A stretch of DNA of 23,767 nucleotides from JBBDSV01 sp040904785 (GTDB taxonomy: Bacteria; Actinomycetota; Nitriliruptoria; Nitriliruptorales; Nitriliruptoraceae), in the NCBI GenBank assembly GCA_040904785.1, contig JBBDSV010000074.1, positions 1 through 23,767 on the forward strand. The letters run 5' to 3'. The stretch's first letter is position 1, and every line of letters begins with the position of its first letter. Positions 15,900 through 23,712 of the stretch are shown here, piece after piece. The position numbers were made by a program, and so were the translations under genes. The notes below the pieces were generated by a model, which did not search any database, had not been told where the DNA came from, and saw only the letters and a program-made list of their open reading frames with translations.

Positions 15900-16565
15900 A
15901 TGACGATCCACTCGCTCGACCCGATTCATGACGATCCGCCGTTCGAATTCGCGGACGCCTCCGCACGTGTACGGCACGTGACCGGTGTGGAACCCAAGGG
16001 CACGTTCGATCACGCCAAGATCGAGCAGGCGGTTCGGATGCTCTTCGAGGCCATCGGCGAGGACCCCGAACGAGCGGGTATCGCCGAGACCCCGGCGCGT
16101 GTCGCCCGCGAGTTCGATGAGATCTTCGCCGGCTTGCTCATCGAGCCATCCGACGTGCTGTCGGTCACGTTCGACGAGTCGTACGACGAGATCGTGATGA
16201 TGCGCGACATCCCCTTCCACTCGATGTGTGAGCACCACCTCGTGCCGTTCGTCGGCAAGGCCCACGTTGCCTACCTGCCGAACGAGTCCGGCCAGGTCAC
16301 CGGGCTGTCGAAGCTCGCCCGGCTCGTCGATGTCTGCGCCAAGCGCCCGGGGCTGCAGGAGCGGATGACGACGATGATCGCCGACGCGTTGGAGCAGGCG
16401 TTACAGCCGCGCGGGGTGATGGTCGTCATCGAAGCGCGCCATCTGTGCATGGAAATGCGCGGCATCCGCAAGCCGGGAGCCGAAACCGTTACTTCCGCCG
16501 TCCGCGGGCGTTTTCGCAAGGACGCGGCCACGCGGACCGAGGCGCTCGCGCTGCTGCGCCGGTGA
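15900..16565 (+). CDS. folE: GTP cyclohydrolase I
   Basis: First step of folate synthesis: GTP to 7,8-dihydroneopterin triphosphate. The 221-aa protein has the zinc and active-site motifs SMCEHHLVPF and ARHLCMEMRG, and GLSKLARLVD typical of the type I enzyme. The N-terminal 35 residues are variable. The ATG at 15900 is preceded at 6 nt by AAAGGAG, one of the clearest ribosome binding sites here; the open frame extends upstream only as a shadow of ftsH. The stop overlaps the folP GTG by 4 nt. It is the first gene of the folate, pantothenate and NAD run. Confidence 0.97.
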   Translation: MTIHSLDPIHDDPPFEFADASARVRHVTGVEPKGTFDHAKIEQAVRMLFEAIGEDPERAGIAETPARVAREFDEIFAGLLIEPSDVLSVTFDESYDEIVMMRDIPFHSMCEHHLVPFVGKAHVAYLPNESGQVTGLSKLARLVDVCAKRPGLQERMTTMIADALEQALQPRGVMVVIEARHLCMEMRGIRKPGAETVTSAVRGRFRKDAATRTEALALLRR

Positions 16566-17458
16566 CCGCGGTGGGCGAGGAAGTCGCGCCGCTGGCGCCC
16601 CCCGACGTCGTCGCCGCGGGTTTCCGGTTGGAGACGTCGTCGCGCACGCTCGTCCAAGCCGTCCTCAACGTCACCCCCGACTCGTTCTTCGATGGTGGGC
16701 GGCACCTGGCCGCCGACCATCCCGCGACGGCAGTACGCCACGGCGCGGCGCTGCTCGAGGCCGGCGCCGACCTCGTCGATGTCGGCGGCGAATCGACCCG
16801 GCCGGGCGCCGGACCGGTCGATGTCGACGAGGAACTGCACAGGGTCGTTCCGGTCATCCGTGCCCTCGCGCGTGACGGGGCGTGCGTCTCGGTCGACACG
16901 ACCAAGGCAGCCGTCGCGCATGCGGCGATCGAGGCCGGTGCGGCGATCGTCAACGATGTCTCGGCCGGCGCACTCGACGACGCCCTGCTCGATGTCGTCG
17001 CCGAGGCCGACGCCGCCTACGTGCTGATGCACATGCAGGGAACGCCTCGCACGATGCAGCAGGCACCGATCTATCGTGACGTCGTCGACGACGTCCGGAT
17101 GTTCCTCGCCGAGCGGCTCGATGTGCTCGCCGAGCGCGGGATCGCACGAGAACGGGTCATCGTTGATCCAGGCATCGGATTCGGCAAGACCGCGGCGCAC
17201 AATGTCGCGCTGTTGCGCGGGCTGGCGCGGTTCACGACACTCGGACGGCCAGTGCTGGTCGGGGCGTCCCGCAAGTCGTTCCTGGGCGCGCTGACCGGGC
17301 TCGATGACCCCGAAGAGCGCCTCGAAGCGTCCGTCGCGGCTGCGGTGGTCGCGGTGTTGCACGGCGCGTCGATGGTGCGGGTGCATGACGTCGCCGCCAC
17401 GGTCCGTGCCGTCGCGGTGGCCGATGCGGTCGCGCGTGGCCGCGGCGAAGGGGACTGA
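16562..17458 (+). CDS. folP: dihydropteroate synthase
   Basis: Joins 6-hydroxymethyl-dihydropterin pyrophosphate and p-aminobenzoate; it is the sulfonamide target. The TIM-barrel signatures are all present: VLNVTPDSFFDGG, DVGGESTRPGA, VSVDTTKAAVA, NDVSAG, VLMHMQGTPRTMQ, DPGIGFGKT and VGASRKSFLG. The protein is 298 aa with the start at GTG 16562, which overlaps the folE stop; GTG 16571 is also possible. About 23 residues before the first strand are not conserved in the family. It ends directly against the folB ATG with no spacer. Confidence 0.97.
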   Translation: MTAVGEEVAPLAPPDVVAAGFRLETSSRTLVQAVLNVTPDSFFDGGRHLAADHPATAVRHGAALLEAGADLVDVGGESTRPGAGPVDVDEELHRVVPVIRALARDGACVSVDTTKAAVAHAAIEAGAAIVNDVSAGALDDALLDVVAEADAAYVLMHMQGTPRTMQQAPIYRDVVDDVRMFLAERLDVLAERGIARERVIVDPGIGFGKTAAHNVALLRGLARFTTLGRPVLVGASRKSFLGALTGLDDPEERLEASVAAAVVAVLHGASMVRVHDVAATVRAVAVADAVARGRGEGD

Positions 17459-17815
17459 ATGGACCGCATCTGCATCTCGGGCATCTCGACGTTCGGCTAC
17501 CACGGCGTGCTCGACCATGAGCGCCGCTTCGGCCAGCGGTTCACCGTGGATGTCGTCCTGGACGTCGATGTGGCCGCCGCCGCGGCGGGCGACGACCTGG
17601 ACTCGACCGTCGACTACGCGGGTGTCGTCGCTGCGGCCGTACAGATCATGGAGGGCCAGCCGGTCAATCTCATCGAGACGCTTGCCGAACGCATCGCGGC
17701 GCGTTGTCTCGAGGACCGCCGGGTCGACCGCGCCGAGATCACCGTGCACAAGCCGCAGGCACCCGTTGGCGCGCGGGTCGCCGACGTCACGGTCACCGTC
17801 GTCCGGGATCGATGA
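17459..17815 (+). CDS. folB: dihydroneopterin aldolase
   Basis: A 118-aa enzyme that cleaves dihydroneopterin to 6-hydroxymethyl-dihydropterin. Family blocks seen are GYHGVLDHERRFGQRF with the pterin-contacting residues, DDLDSTVDYAGV, NLIETLAERIA and ITVHKPQAP. It follows the folP stop with no gap and its own stop overlaps the folK ATG by 4 nt, so the three are translated in series. The length is normal and nothing is unusual. Confidence 0.96.
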   Translation: MDRICISGISTFGYHGVLDHERRFGQRFTVDVVLDVDVAAAAAGDDLDSTVDYAGVVAAAVQIMEGQPVNLIETLAERIAARCLEDRRVDRAEITVHKPQAPVGARVADVTVTVVRDR

Positions 17816-18465
17816 CGATGATGGCCGGACCCGTCACGGCGTTCCTGGGCCTCGGTGCCAACGTCGGGGACACGCTCGCCACGCTCACCGCGGCGCTCGG
17901 CCGCATCGGCGGACTGCCCGATGTGTCGCTCGTCGACGTCTCGGGCGTCTACCGCACCCCGCCGTGGCCCGGTCCCGACGATCCGCGGGCAGTCACCCAG
18001 CAGGACTTCCACAATCTCGTGGTACGTATCGAGACGACGCGTTCACCTGAGGAACTCCTCGACGACGTGCAGCGCATCGAGGCCGAATTCGGGCGTGACC
18101 GCGACCGCGAGACACGGTGGGGGCCGCGGCCACTCGACGTCGACGTGCTCCTCTATGCCGATGTCGCGTGCGACACGCCGAGGTTGACATTGCCGCATCC
18201 GCGACTCGCCGAGCGCGCCTTCGTGCTCATCCCGCTGCTCGAAGTTTATCCTGGCGGGCAGCTGCCCGATGGCCGTCGGATCGTCCGGCTGGCGATGGAG
18301 GCCGACGCTACCGGCATCGAGCTCGACGTGCGTCTGGCGGGTCTTCCCGGCCGGATCGAACGGCCTGAAGGTCCTGCGGGTCCCGGTGCCAGTTTCGGCC
18401 GACCGGACGTCGACGATGTCGCGCAACAGCACGGACGTGGCCGCGGCACGGACGCGACGTTGTGA
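17812..18465 (+). CDS. folK: 6-hydroxymethyl-7,8-dihydropterin pyrophosphokinase
   Basis: Transfers pyrophosphate from ATP to the pterin, making the FolP substrate. The start region TAFLGLGANVGD, the middle VYRTPPWPG and the signature RWGPRPLDVDVLLYAD are present, followed by LPHPRLAERAFVLIPL. The 217-aa protein is about 45 residues longer than a typical enzyme; the extra C-terminal part after VRLAGLPGRIE is Gly/Pro/Asp-rich and looks unstructured. The start chosen, ATG 17812, overlaps the folB stop; in-frame ATGs at 17818 and 17821 are alternatives. The last 4 nt overlap the next gene. Confidence 0.95.
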   Translation: MTMMAGPVTAFLGLGANVGDTLATLTAALGRIGGLPDVSLVDVSGVYRTPPWPGPDDPRAVTQQDFHNLVVRIETTRSPEELLDDVQRIEAEFGRDRDRETRWGPRPLDVDVLLYADVACDTPRLTLPHPRLAERAFVLIPLLEVYPGGQLPDGRRIVRLAMEADATGIELDVRLAGLPGRIERPEGPAGPGASFGRPDVDDVAQQHGRGRGTDATL

Positions 18466-19349
18466 GTGGCGTTGCGATCGTCGGTCCGGGCCGCGCGGGC
18501 ACGTTGCTCGCGGCGAGCCTGATCCAGGCCGGCGAACGCGTCGTCGCTGTCGCGGGCGGATCGGCGGCGTCTCGTGATCGTTTCGTCGGCCGCTTCGCTG
18601 GCGTGCGCGACTGCCGCAATGTCGATGAAGCGGTCAGGCGTGCCCAGCTCGTCGTGCTCGCCGTGCCCGACGATGCGGTCGCCGAAATCGCTGACCGGCT
18701 CGCGGTCGACGACGTGCTCACGCGGTCGCACCGGATCGTGCATCTATCGGGCGCACTCGGCTTGGCCCCGTTGCGACGGGCCCGACTCGCCGGCGCATCG
18801 GTTGCCGCATGCCATCCTGCGATGACGATGCCGCACGACCGCGTCGATCCGGATCTGCTCGCTGGTGTCGCCTGGGGTGTCACCGCGGACGATGCCGACT
18901 GGGCATGGGCCGTCGACCTCATCACGCGGCTTGGCGGGGACGCGCACCGAGTGCCGGAGACGCGGCGGGCGCTGTATCACGCAGCGCTGGCAGTGGGGTC
19001 GAACGCCGCCGCCGCGGCCGTCGCCACCGCCCGGCAATTGCTGCTGGCGGCCGAGATCGACCGGCCCGAGGCCTTCCTCGGACCGCTGGTCGACGTGAGT
19101 GTGGCCAATGCGCTCGAGCATGGTGCGGCCGCGCTCACCGGCCCGGTGGTGCGCGGTGACGCCGGCACGATCAGTCGCCACATCGCGGCGATCGACGCCG
19201 ACGTCCCGTCCCTCGGCGCCGCCTATCGTGATGCCATGCGGGTCGTGCTGGATCAAGCGCGTCTGGTGCTCGATGCCGACGCGGCTGCAACGCTCGAGGC
19301 GGCCTTGGATGCACCGGGCGCCACGCGGGACGGCGGAGACATGCGGTGA
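18462..19349 (+). CDS. DUF2520 Rossmann-fold dehydrogenase-like protein
   Basis: A 295-aa protein with an N-terminal NAD(P)-binding fold (VAIVGPGRAGTLLAASL, motif GPGRAG) and LVVLAVPDDAVAEIA as the next strands, then HLSGALGLAPL and CHPAMTM, and a C-terminal helical DUF2520 domain (ALYHAALAVGSNAAAAAVA, PVVRGD). The fold resembles NADP-dependent F420-type and ketopantoate or pyrroline-carboxylate reductases, but the reaction is not known. Mycobacterium has a homologue directly upstream of panC (Rv3603c, from memory). It overlaps folK by 4 nt and panC by 4 nt, so it is made together with both. A role in supplying pantoate to PanC would fit the position but is only a guess. Confidence 0.88.
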   Translation: MSGVAIVGPGRAGTLLAASLIQAGERVVAVAGGSAASRDRFVGRFAGVRDCRNVDEAVRRAQLVVLAVPDDAVAEIADRLAVDDVLTRSHRIVHLSGALGLAPLRRARLAGASVAACHPAMTMPHDRVDPDLLAGVAWGVTADDADWAWAVDLITRLGGDAHRVPETRRALYHAALAVGSNAAAAAVATARQLLLAAEIDRPEAFLGPLVDVSVANALEHGAAALTGPVVRGDAGTISRHIAAIDADVPSLGAAYRDAMRVVLDQARLVLDADAAATLEAALDAPGATRDGGDMR

Positions 19350-20269
19350 AGCGCATCACGACAATCGCCGAGATGCGCCGTGACGTCGCTCAGCGACGCG
19401 CGGCGGGTCGTCGGGTCGCGCTCGTGCCGACGATGGGCGCGCTCCACGACGCCCACCTGGCGCTCGTCCGATTGGCGGCGTCGCACGCGGACGACGTCGT
19501 CGTGAGCATCTTCGTCAACCCGACGCAGTTCGACCGCTCCGACGACCTCGCTGCCTATCCGCGCGATCTCGATGGCGATGAGCGAGCGCTCGCCACCCTC
19601 GGGGCGGCGCAACCGGCCGTGGTGTTTGCGCCTGAACTCGAGGAGATGTACCCGCGCCCGCCGGTGACGACCGTGCGTGTCGCAGAGCTGACGTCGCGGC
19701 TGTGCGGCGCAAGCCGACCTGGCCACTTCGACGGTGTCGCCACCGTCGTGACCAAGCTGCTGGCCATCGTTGCGCCGGACATCGCCGTATTCGGACGCAA
19801 GGATCGCCAGCAGTTGGCCGTCGTCGAACGGCTCGTGGAAGATCTCAATCTGCCCGTCGAGATTGTCGCGGCGCCGACAGTCCGTGAAGCCGACGGCGTT
19901 GCGACCTCCAGCCGCAATCGCCGACTCGACACCGAGGGCCGCCGCCGCGCGCGTGGCCTCAGCGGCGCGCTCGCCGTCGGGGTGGACATGCTTCGGGCGC
20001 TCGCGCCCGACCAGATGCTGCGGGTCGCGGACCTCGAAGCCGCCCTGCGTCGCGAGATGGCCGATGCCGGGTTGACGATCGACTACGCCGAGGTCGTCGA
20101 ACCTGGCACGATGCAGCCGCCGCTCGGGTCTGCCGTGCGTCCGTCCGACCGACTGGTGCTTGCGGTCGCGGCATACGTGTCAGACGTGCGGCTGATCGAC
20201 AACGTCGAGTTCGGTGACGCAGGAGACGAAAAACGCTTGCTCGCAGCCGTCGACGCCGACGGGGAATGA
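19346..20269 (+). CDS. panC: pantothenate synthetase
   Basis: Ligates pantoate and beta-alanine with ATP to make pantothenate, the CoA precursor. The nucleotidyltransferase motif LVPTMGALHDAH holds His34 and His37; the usual form is H-x-G-H, and here the Gly is Ala. VSIFVNPTQF, FGRKDRQQLAVV and the KMSKS-like loop GVATSSRNRRL are normal. The 307-aa length includes a C-terminal tail of about 20 residues after LIDNVEF. The GTG start overlaps the upstream stop. panB and panD, the enzymes that make the two substrates, are not in the window. Confidence 0.96.
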   Translation: MKRITTIAEMRRDVAQRRAAGRRVALVPTMGALHDAHLALVRLAASHADDVVVSIFVNPTQFDRSDDLAAYPRDLDGDERALATLGAAQPAVVFAPELEEMYPRPPVTTVRVAELTSRLCGASRPGHFDGVATVVTKLLAIVAPDIAVFGRKDRQQLAVVERLVEDLNLPVEIVAAPTVREADGVATSSRNRRLDTEGRRRARGLSGALAVGVDMLRALAPDQMLRVADLEAALRREMADAGLTIDYAEVVEPGTMQPPLGSAVRPSDRLVLAVAAYVSDVRLIDNVEFGDAGDEKRLLAAVDADGE

Positions 20270-20276
20270 GGCAGGG

Positions 20277-21155
20277 ATGCAGGACTGGCACATCCGGACC
20301 GACGTGATCGAACGGGCGTTGGAAGAGGATCTCGCCGACATTGGCGATGTGACGGCCATGGCCACGATCCCGGCCGACGTTCCCGGCACTGCTGAGCTCG
20401 TCGCGCGCGCTGATGGTGTGCTCGCCGGCATCGCGCTCGTCGCCGCTGTCTACCGGCACATCGACGCCGGCATCACCGTCGACGTTCGGTGCGCCGATGG
20501 CGACCGCCTTGCTGCCGGCGACGTCGTTGCCCTCGTTTCCGGGCCGATGCGCGGCATGCTCACCGGAGAGCGGACGGCATTGAACCTGGTCACCCACCTG
20601 TCGGGCATTGCGACTGCGACCCGGGCGTACGTCGATGCCGTCGCCGGGACCGGGTGCGTCATTCGAGACACGCGCAAGACCACGCCAGGCCTGCGTTTGC
20701 TGGAGAAAGCTGCTGTTCGTGCGGGTGGGGGCCTCAACCACCGCGTCGGCCTGTTCGATGGGCTGCTGGTCAAGGACAATCACGCCGCTGTCGCGGGATC
20801 GGTCGGCGCCGCGACACGCGCGGCGCTTGCGGCAGCCGGTGACCGCACGGTGCAGATCGAGGTCGATTCGCTGGACGAGCTCGACGAGGCAATCGATGCC
20901 GGTGCGCGCGATGTGTTGCTCGACAATTTTTCGGTCGCAGCCACCGAAGAGGCGGTCGCACATGTGCGGACGCGCGAGGCGAGGCACGGGCGTATCTCGG
21001 TGGAGTCGTCGGGAAGCATTCGGCTCGAGAACGTGCGGGCGTACGCCGACACCGGGGTCGACCGGATCTCGGTCGGCGCGATCACACATTCGGCACCACA
21101 GCTCGATCTCGCGCTCGACGTTCGCCCGGTCGCGACGACCCGACAGGCAGGGTGA
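20277..21155 (+). CDS. nadC: nicotinate-nucleotide pyrophosphorylase (quinolinate phosphoribosyltransferase)
   Basis: De novo NAD synthesis: quinolinate plus PRPP to nicotinate mononucleotide. The 292-aa protein begins with ERALEEDLADIGDVT, continues with ERTALNLVTHLSGIAT, RDTRKTTPGLRLLEKAAVRAGG, LLVKDNH, IEVDSLDELDEAI, LLDNFS and VESSGSI, all standard. ATG 20277 follows a GGCAGGG-like site; the upstream in-frame extension overlaps panC and was rejected. It lies 7 bp after panC and 3 bp before coaX. nadA and nadB are not in the window; in Streptomyces nadB sits just upstream of nadC, as I recall. Confidence 0.96.
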   Translation: MQDWHIRTDVIERALEEDLADIGDVTAMATIPADVPGTAELVARADGVLAGIALVAAVYRHIDAGITVDVRCADGDRLAAGDVVALVSGPMRGMLTGERTALNLVTHLSGIATATRAYVDAVAGTGCVIRDTRKTTPGLRLLEKAAVRAGGGLNHRVGLFDGLLVKDNHAAVAGSVGAATRAALAAAGDRTVQIEVDSLDELDEAIDAGARDVLLDNFSVAATEEAVAHVRTREARHGRISVESSGSIRLENVRAYADTGVDRISVGAITHSAPQLDLALDVRPVATTRQAG

Positions 21156-21158
21156 CGC

Positions 21159-21926
21159 ATGCTGATTGCGATCGACGTCGGCAACTCCACCACCGTGCTC
21201 GGCGTGTTCGTCGGGGACGAACTCGTCGACCACTGGCGCCTGTCGACCGTGGCGCGGCGCACGCCCGATGAGTGGTCGTCACTCATCCACGGCGTCTTCG
21301 GACCCGCCGGACGCACGCTGGGCGCGGAGCCGGACGGTTTGGTGATCGGCTCGGTCGTCCCGGCAGTCACCGATGCGCTGCGACAGATGTCGGCACGGTA
21401 CGTCGACGTCGCTCCGGTCATCGTCGAACCGGGCGTGCGCACCGGCATCGCAATCCGGCACGACAACCCCAAGGAGCTCGGCGCCGACCGCATCGCCAAC
21501 GCGGTTGCCGCTGCCGCGCTGTTCGGCGGGCCGGCGATCGTCGTCGATTTTGGCACCGCGACTTCGTTCGACGTCGTTGACGCTGACGGAGCGTTCGTCG
21601 GTGGTGCGATCGCACCGGGCGTGAGCACCGCAACCGACGCGCTGATCGAGCGAGCCGCGCGCCTGCCCGAAGTCGAACTCGTCACGCCGCCGTCACCGAT
21701 CGGCCGTTCGACCGTCACAGCGCTGCAGTCCGGTGCCGTGTTCGGCTTCGCCGGGCAGGTTGACGGGATCGTTGCGCGGATCACTCAGACGCTGGGCGCC
21801 GGGGTGACGGTCGTGGCCACCGGCGGAGTGGCGCCGGCGGTCCTCGACGCGTGCACGACGATCGACCATCACGACCCGTGGCTGACGCTCAAAGGGTTGC
21901 AGCGCATCTGGTCCAACAACCGTTGA
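21159..21926 (+). CDS. coaX: type III pantothenate kinase
   Basis: First step of CoA synthesis from pantothenate, by the CoaX-type enzyme of the ASKHA fold, which is not inhibited by CoA in known cases. The 255-aa protein has the P-loop-like DVGNSTTVLGVF at the N-terminus, DRIANAVAAAALFG, VVDFGTATSFDVVD and GGAIAPGV, then VVATGGVAP near the end. It follows nadC by 3 bp and uses the product of PanC two genes upstream. The length and motifs are normal. Confidence 0.96.
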   Translation: MLIAIDVGNSTTVLGVFVGDELVDHWRLSTVARRTPDEWSSLIHGVFGPAGRTLGAEPDGLVIGSVVPAVTDALRQMSARYVDVAPVIVEPGVRTGIAIRHDNPKELGADRIANAVAAAALFGGPAIVVDFGTATSFDVVDADGAFVGGAIAPGVSTATDALIERAARLPEVELVTPPSPIGRSTVTALQSGAVFGFAGQVDGIVARITQTLGAGVTVVATGGVAPAVLDACTTIDHHDPWLTLKGLQRIWSNNR

Positions 21927-21929
21927 CGG

Positions 21930-21935
21930 TACGGT
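21930..21935 (+). promoter_or_regulatory. candidate -10 box TACGGT before lysS
   Basis: TACGGT in the 31-bp gap after coaX would start a transcript about 15 nt before the lysS ATG. This could give lysS its own promoter in addition to read-through. No -35 element is clear. Confidence 0.25.
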
Positions 21936-21957
21936 TCGCCGTCAACACCGAGCGTGG

Positions 21958-23484
21958 ATGAACGTGACCGACTCCATACCACCCGACGATGCGCGCGACG
22001 AGGCGTCGCGTCTCGACGAGATCATTGCAACCCGTCGAGCCAAGATCGCCGCGCTTCGTGAGGGTGGCATCGACCCGTATCCGGTGCGCTTTCGTACGAC
22101 CGCCACGCTTGCGGCTGTGCGCGAGCGGTACACGGATCTCGATGCAGGCGTGACGACCGGTGACCAGGTCACCGTCGCCGGTCGCGTCGTCGGCCGCCGC
22201 CAGATGGGCAAGCTCCAGTTCCTCGTGCTTCGCGAGGACGGCGCCGACCTGCAGCTGATGTGTGCCGTCAACGCGCTCGATGAGACGTCGCGCACCGTGC
22301 TGGACCAGCTCGACATCGGCGACTGGGTCGGCGCCCACGGTGAAGTCCTGACGTCCAAGCGCGGCGAGCTCTCCGTGCAGCCCACGGCGCTGACGGTGCT
22401 CGGCAAGGGGTTGCGCCCGCTGCCGGACAAGTGGCACGGCCTGACCGACACCGAAGTGCGCTTCCGGCAGCGTGAAGTCGACCTGACCGTCAACCTCGAT
22501 GCCCGCCGCGTGTTCGAGGTGCGGTCGGCGACGGTGCGCGCACTGCGTGCCCAGATGGATGCGCGTGGCTTCGTCGAGGTCGAGACGCCGATGCTCCACC
22601 CGATCCCCGGTGGGGCGGCCGCGCGACCGTTCGTCACCCACCACAACGCACTCGACGCCGACCTGTATCTGCGGATCGCCCCCGAGTTGTATCTCAAGCG
22701 ACTGATCGCCGGCGGCATGCGGCGCGTGTACGAGATCAACCGCAACTTCCGCAATGAGGGCATGAGTGCGCGGCACAATCCCGAGTTCACAATGCTCGAG
22801 TCCTACGCCGCCTATGACGACTACACCGACGTGATGGAACTGACTGAGGCGCTGTTCGCGCGCGCCGCCGAAGACGTCGTGGGCAGCACCGAACTCAGCT
22901 ATCAGGGGCGCGCCGTGTCGCTCGCGGCACCGTTTCGCCGGGTGACGCTGCTCGAGCTCGTTCGCGAGGCGACTGACACGACGATCGACTACGACGACTC
23001 CGTCGCGGACGTGCGGGTGATCTGTGACGACCACGATGTCGCCTGGGAGCCGTCGTGGACGACCGGAAAGCTTGTGCTGGAACTCTACGAGTCGCTCGTC
23101 GAGCACACGCTCTGGGAGCCGACGTTCGTCACCGACTATCCGGTGGACGTCTCCCCGCTGGCTCGCCGGCACCGTGACGACCCGCGGGTGACCGAACGGT
23201 TCGAACTGATCGTCACCGGCCGCGAGCTGGCGAACGCGTTCTCGGAACTGGTCGATCCCGTCGACCAGCGAGCTCGTCTCGAGGCTCAGGCCCGTGCCCG
23301 CGCTGCCGGTGACGAGGAAGCGATGGTCGTCGACGAGGCCTACCTGCGGGCGATGGAGTTCGGCATGCCGCCCGCCGGCGGACTGGGCATCGGCGTGGAT
23401 CGGTTGGTGATGCTGCTCGCAGATGTCGCCAACATCCGCGATGTGATCCTCTTCCCCACGCTTCGGCCGGAACACTTCGGGTAG
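21958..23484 (+). CDS. lysS: lysyl-tRNA synthetase, class II
   Basis: Charges tRNA-Lys. The 508-aa protein has an N-terminal OB-fold anticodon domain (VTVAGRVVGRRQMGKLQFLVLR at about 22165-22230), then the class II core: motif 1 region GFVEVETPML, motif 2 FRNEGMSARHNPEFTMLE, the substrate block FVTDYPVDVSPLAR, and motif 3 GGLGIGVDRLVMLL. The first 40 residues are acidic and helical as usual. ATG 21958 was chosen; GTG 21964 is two codons in. A ribosome binding site is weak. The order lysS, lsr2, clpC is usual in actinobacteria as I recall, but here no lsr2 lies between lysS and clpC. Confidence 0.97.
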   Translation: MNVTDSIPPDDARDEASRLDEIIATRRAKIAALREGGIDPYPVRFRTTATLAAVRERYTDLDAGVTTGDQVTVAGRVVGRRQMGKLQFLVLREDGADLQLMCAVNALDETSRTVLDQLDIGDWVGAHGEVLTSKRGELSVQPTALTVLGKGLRPLPDKWHGLTDTEVRFRQREVDLTVNLDARRVFEVRSATVRALRAQMDARGFVEVETPMLHPIPGGAAARPFVTHHNALDADLYLRIAPELYLKRLIAGGMRRVYEINRNFRNEGMSARHNPEFTMLESYAAYDDYTDVMELTEALFARAAEDVVGSTELSYQGRAVSLAAPFRRVTLLELVREATDTTIDYDDSVADVRVICDDHDVAWEPSWTTGKLVLELYESLVEHTLWEPTFVTDYPVDVSPLARRHRDDPRVTERFELIVTGRELANAFSELVDPVDQRARLEAQARARAAGDEEAMVVDEAYLRAMEFGMPPAGGLGIGVDRLVMLLADVANIRDVILFPTLRPEHFG

Positions 23485-23630
23485 CCGGCGTGTGGCCGAT
23501 TGGAGTCGATACGGCTGAGATCGGTGGCGCAGAAGGGGGTCGGCTGGCACGCTGCCGTTGCGTTCGGGAATGTTGCCCGGGCCCACGACCGAGGTGGCCA
23601 ACCGGCCCTGGGTCTGTTGCGGCGATACGT

Positions 23631-23636
23631 TACGAT
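23631..23636 (+). promoter_or_regulatory. possible -10 box TACGAT in the clpC upstream region
   Basis: The 228-bp gap after lysS holds no open frame I can support. TACGAT, in a locally AT-richer stretch, could be a -10 element giving a leader of about 70 nt. No CIRCE element or convincing ClgR palindrome was seen. Confidence 0.25.
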
Positions 23637-23712
23637 CGTGGACCGGACACGCGTCGTCCACGGATGCATCGGCCGGCAGCAGCCCGCCTCGTCCGACGCG
23701 GAAAGTTGGCTC

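Noticed and set aside
20214..20276. Earlier nadC start inside panC
   Set aside because: The extra residues are the shifted panC frame, while ATG 20277 has a ribosome binding site and starts the usual NadC N-terminus.
23485..23712. A small gene (lsr2 or other) between lysS and clpC
   Set aside because: No frame here has an Lsr2 AT-hook RGR motif or any recognisable start with coding-like sequence.
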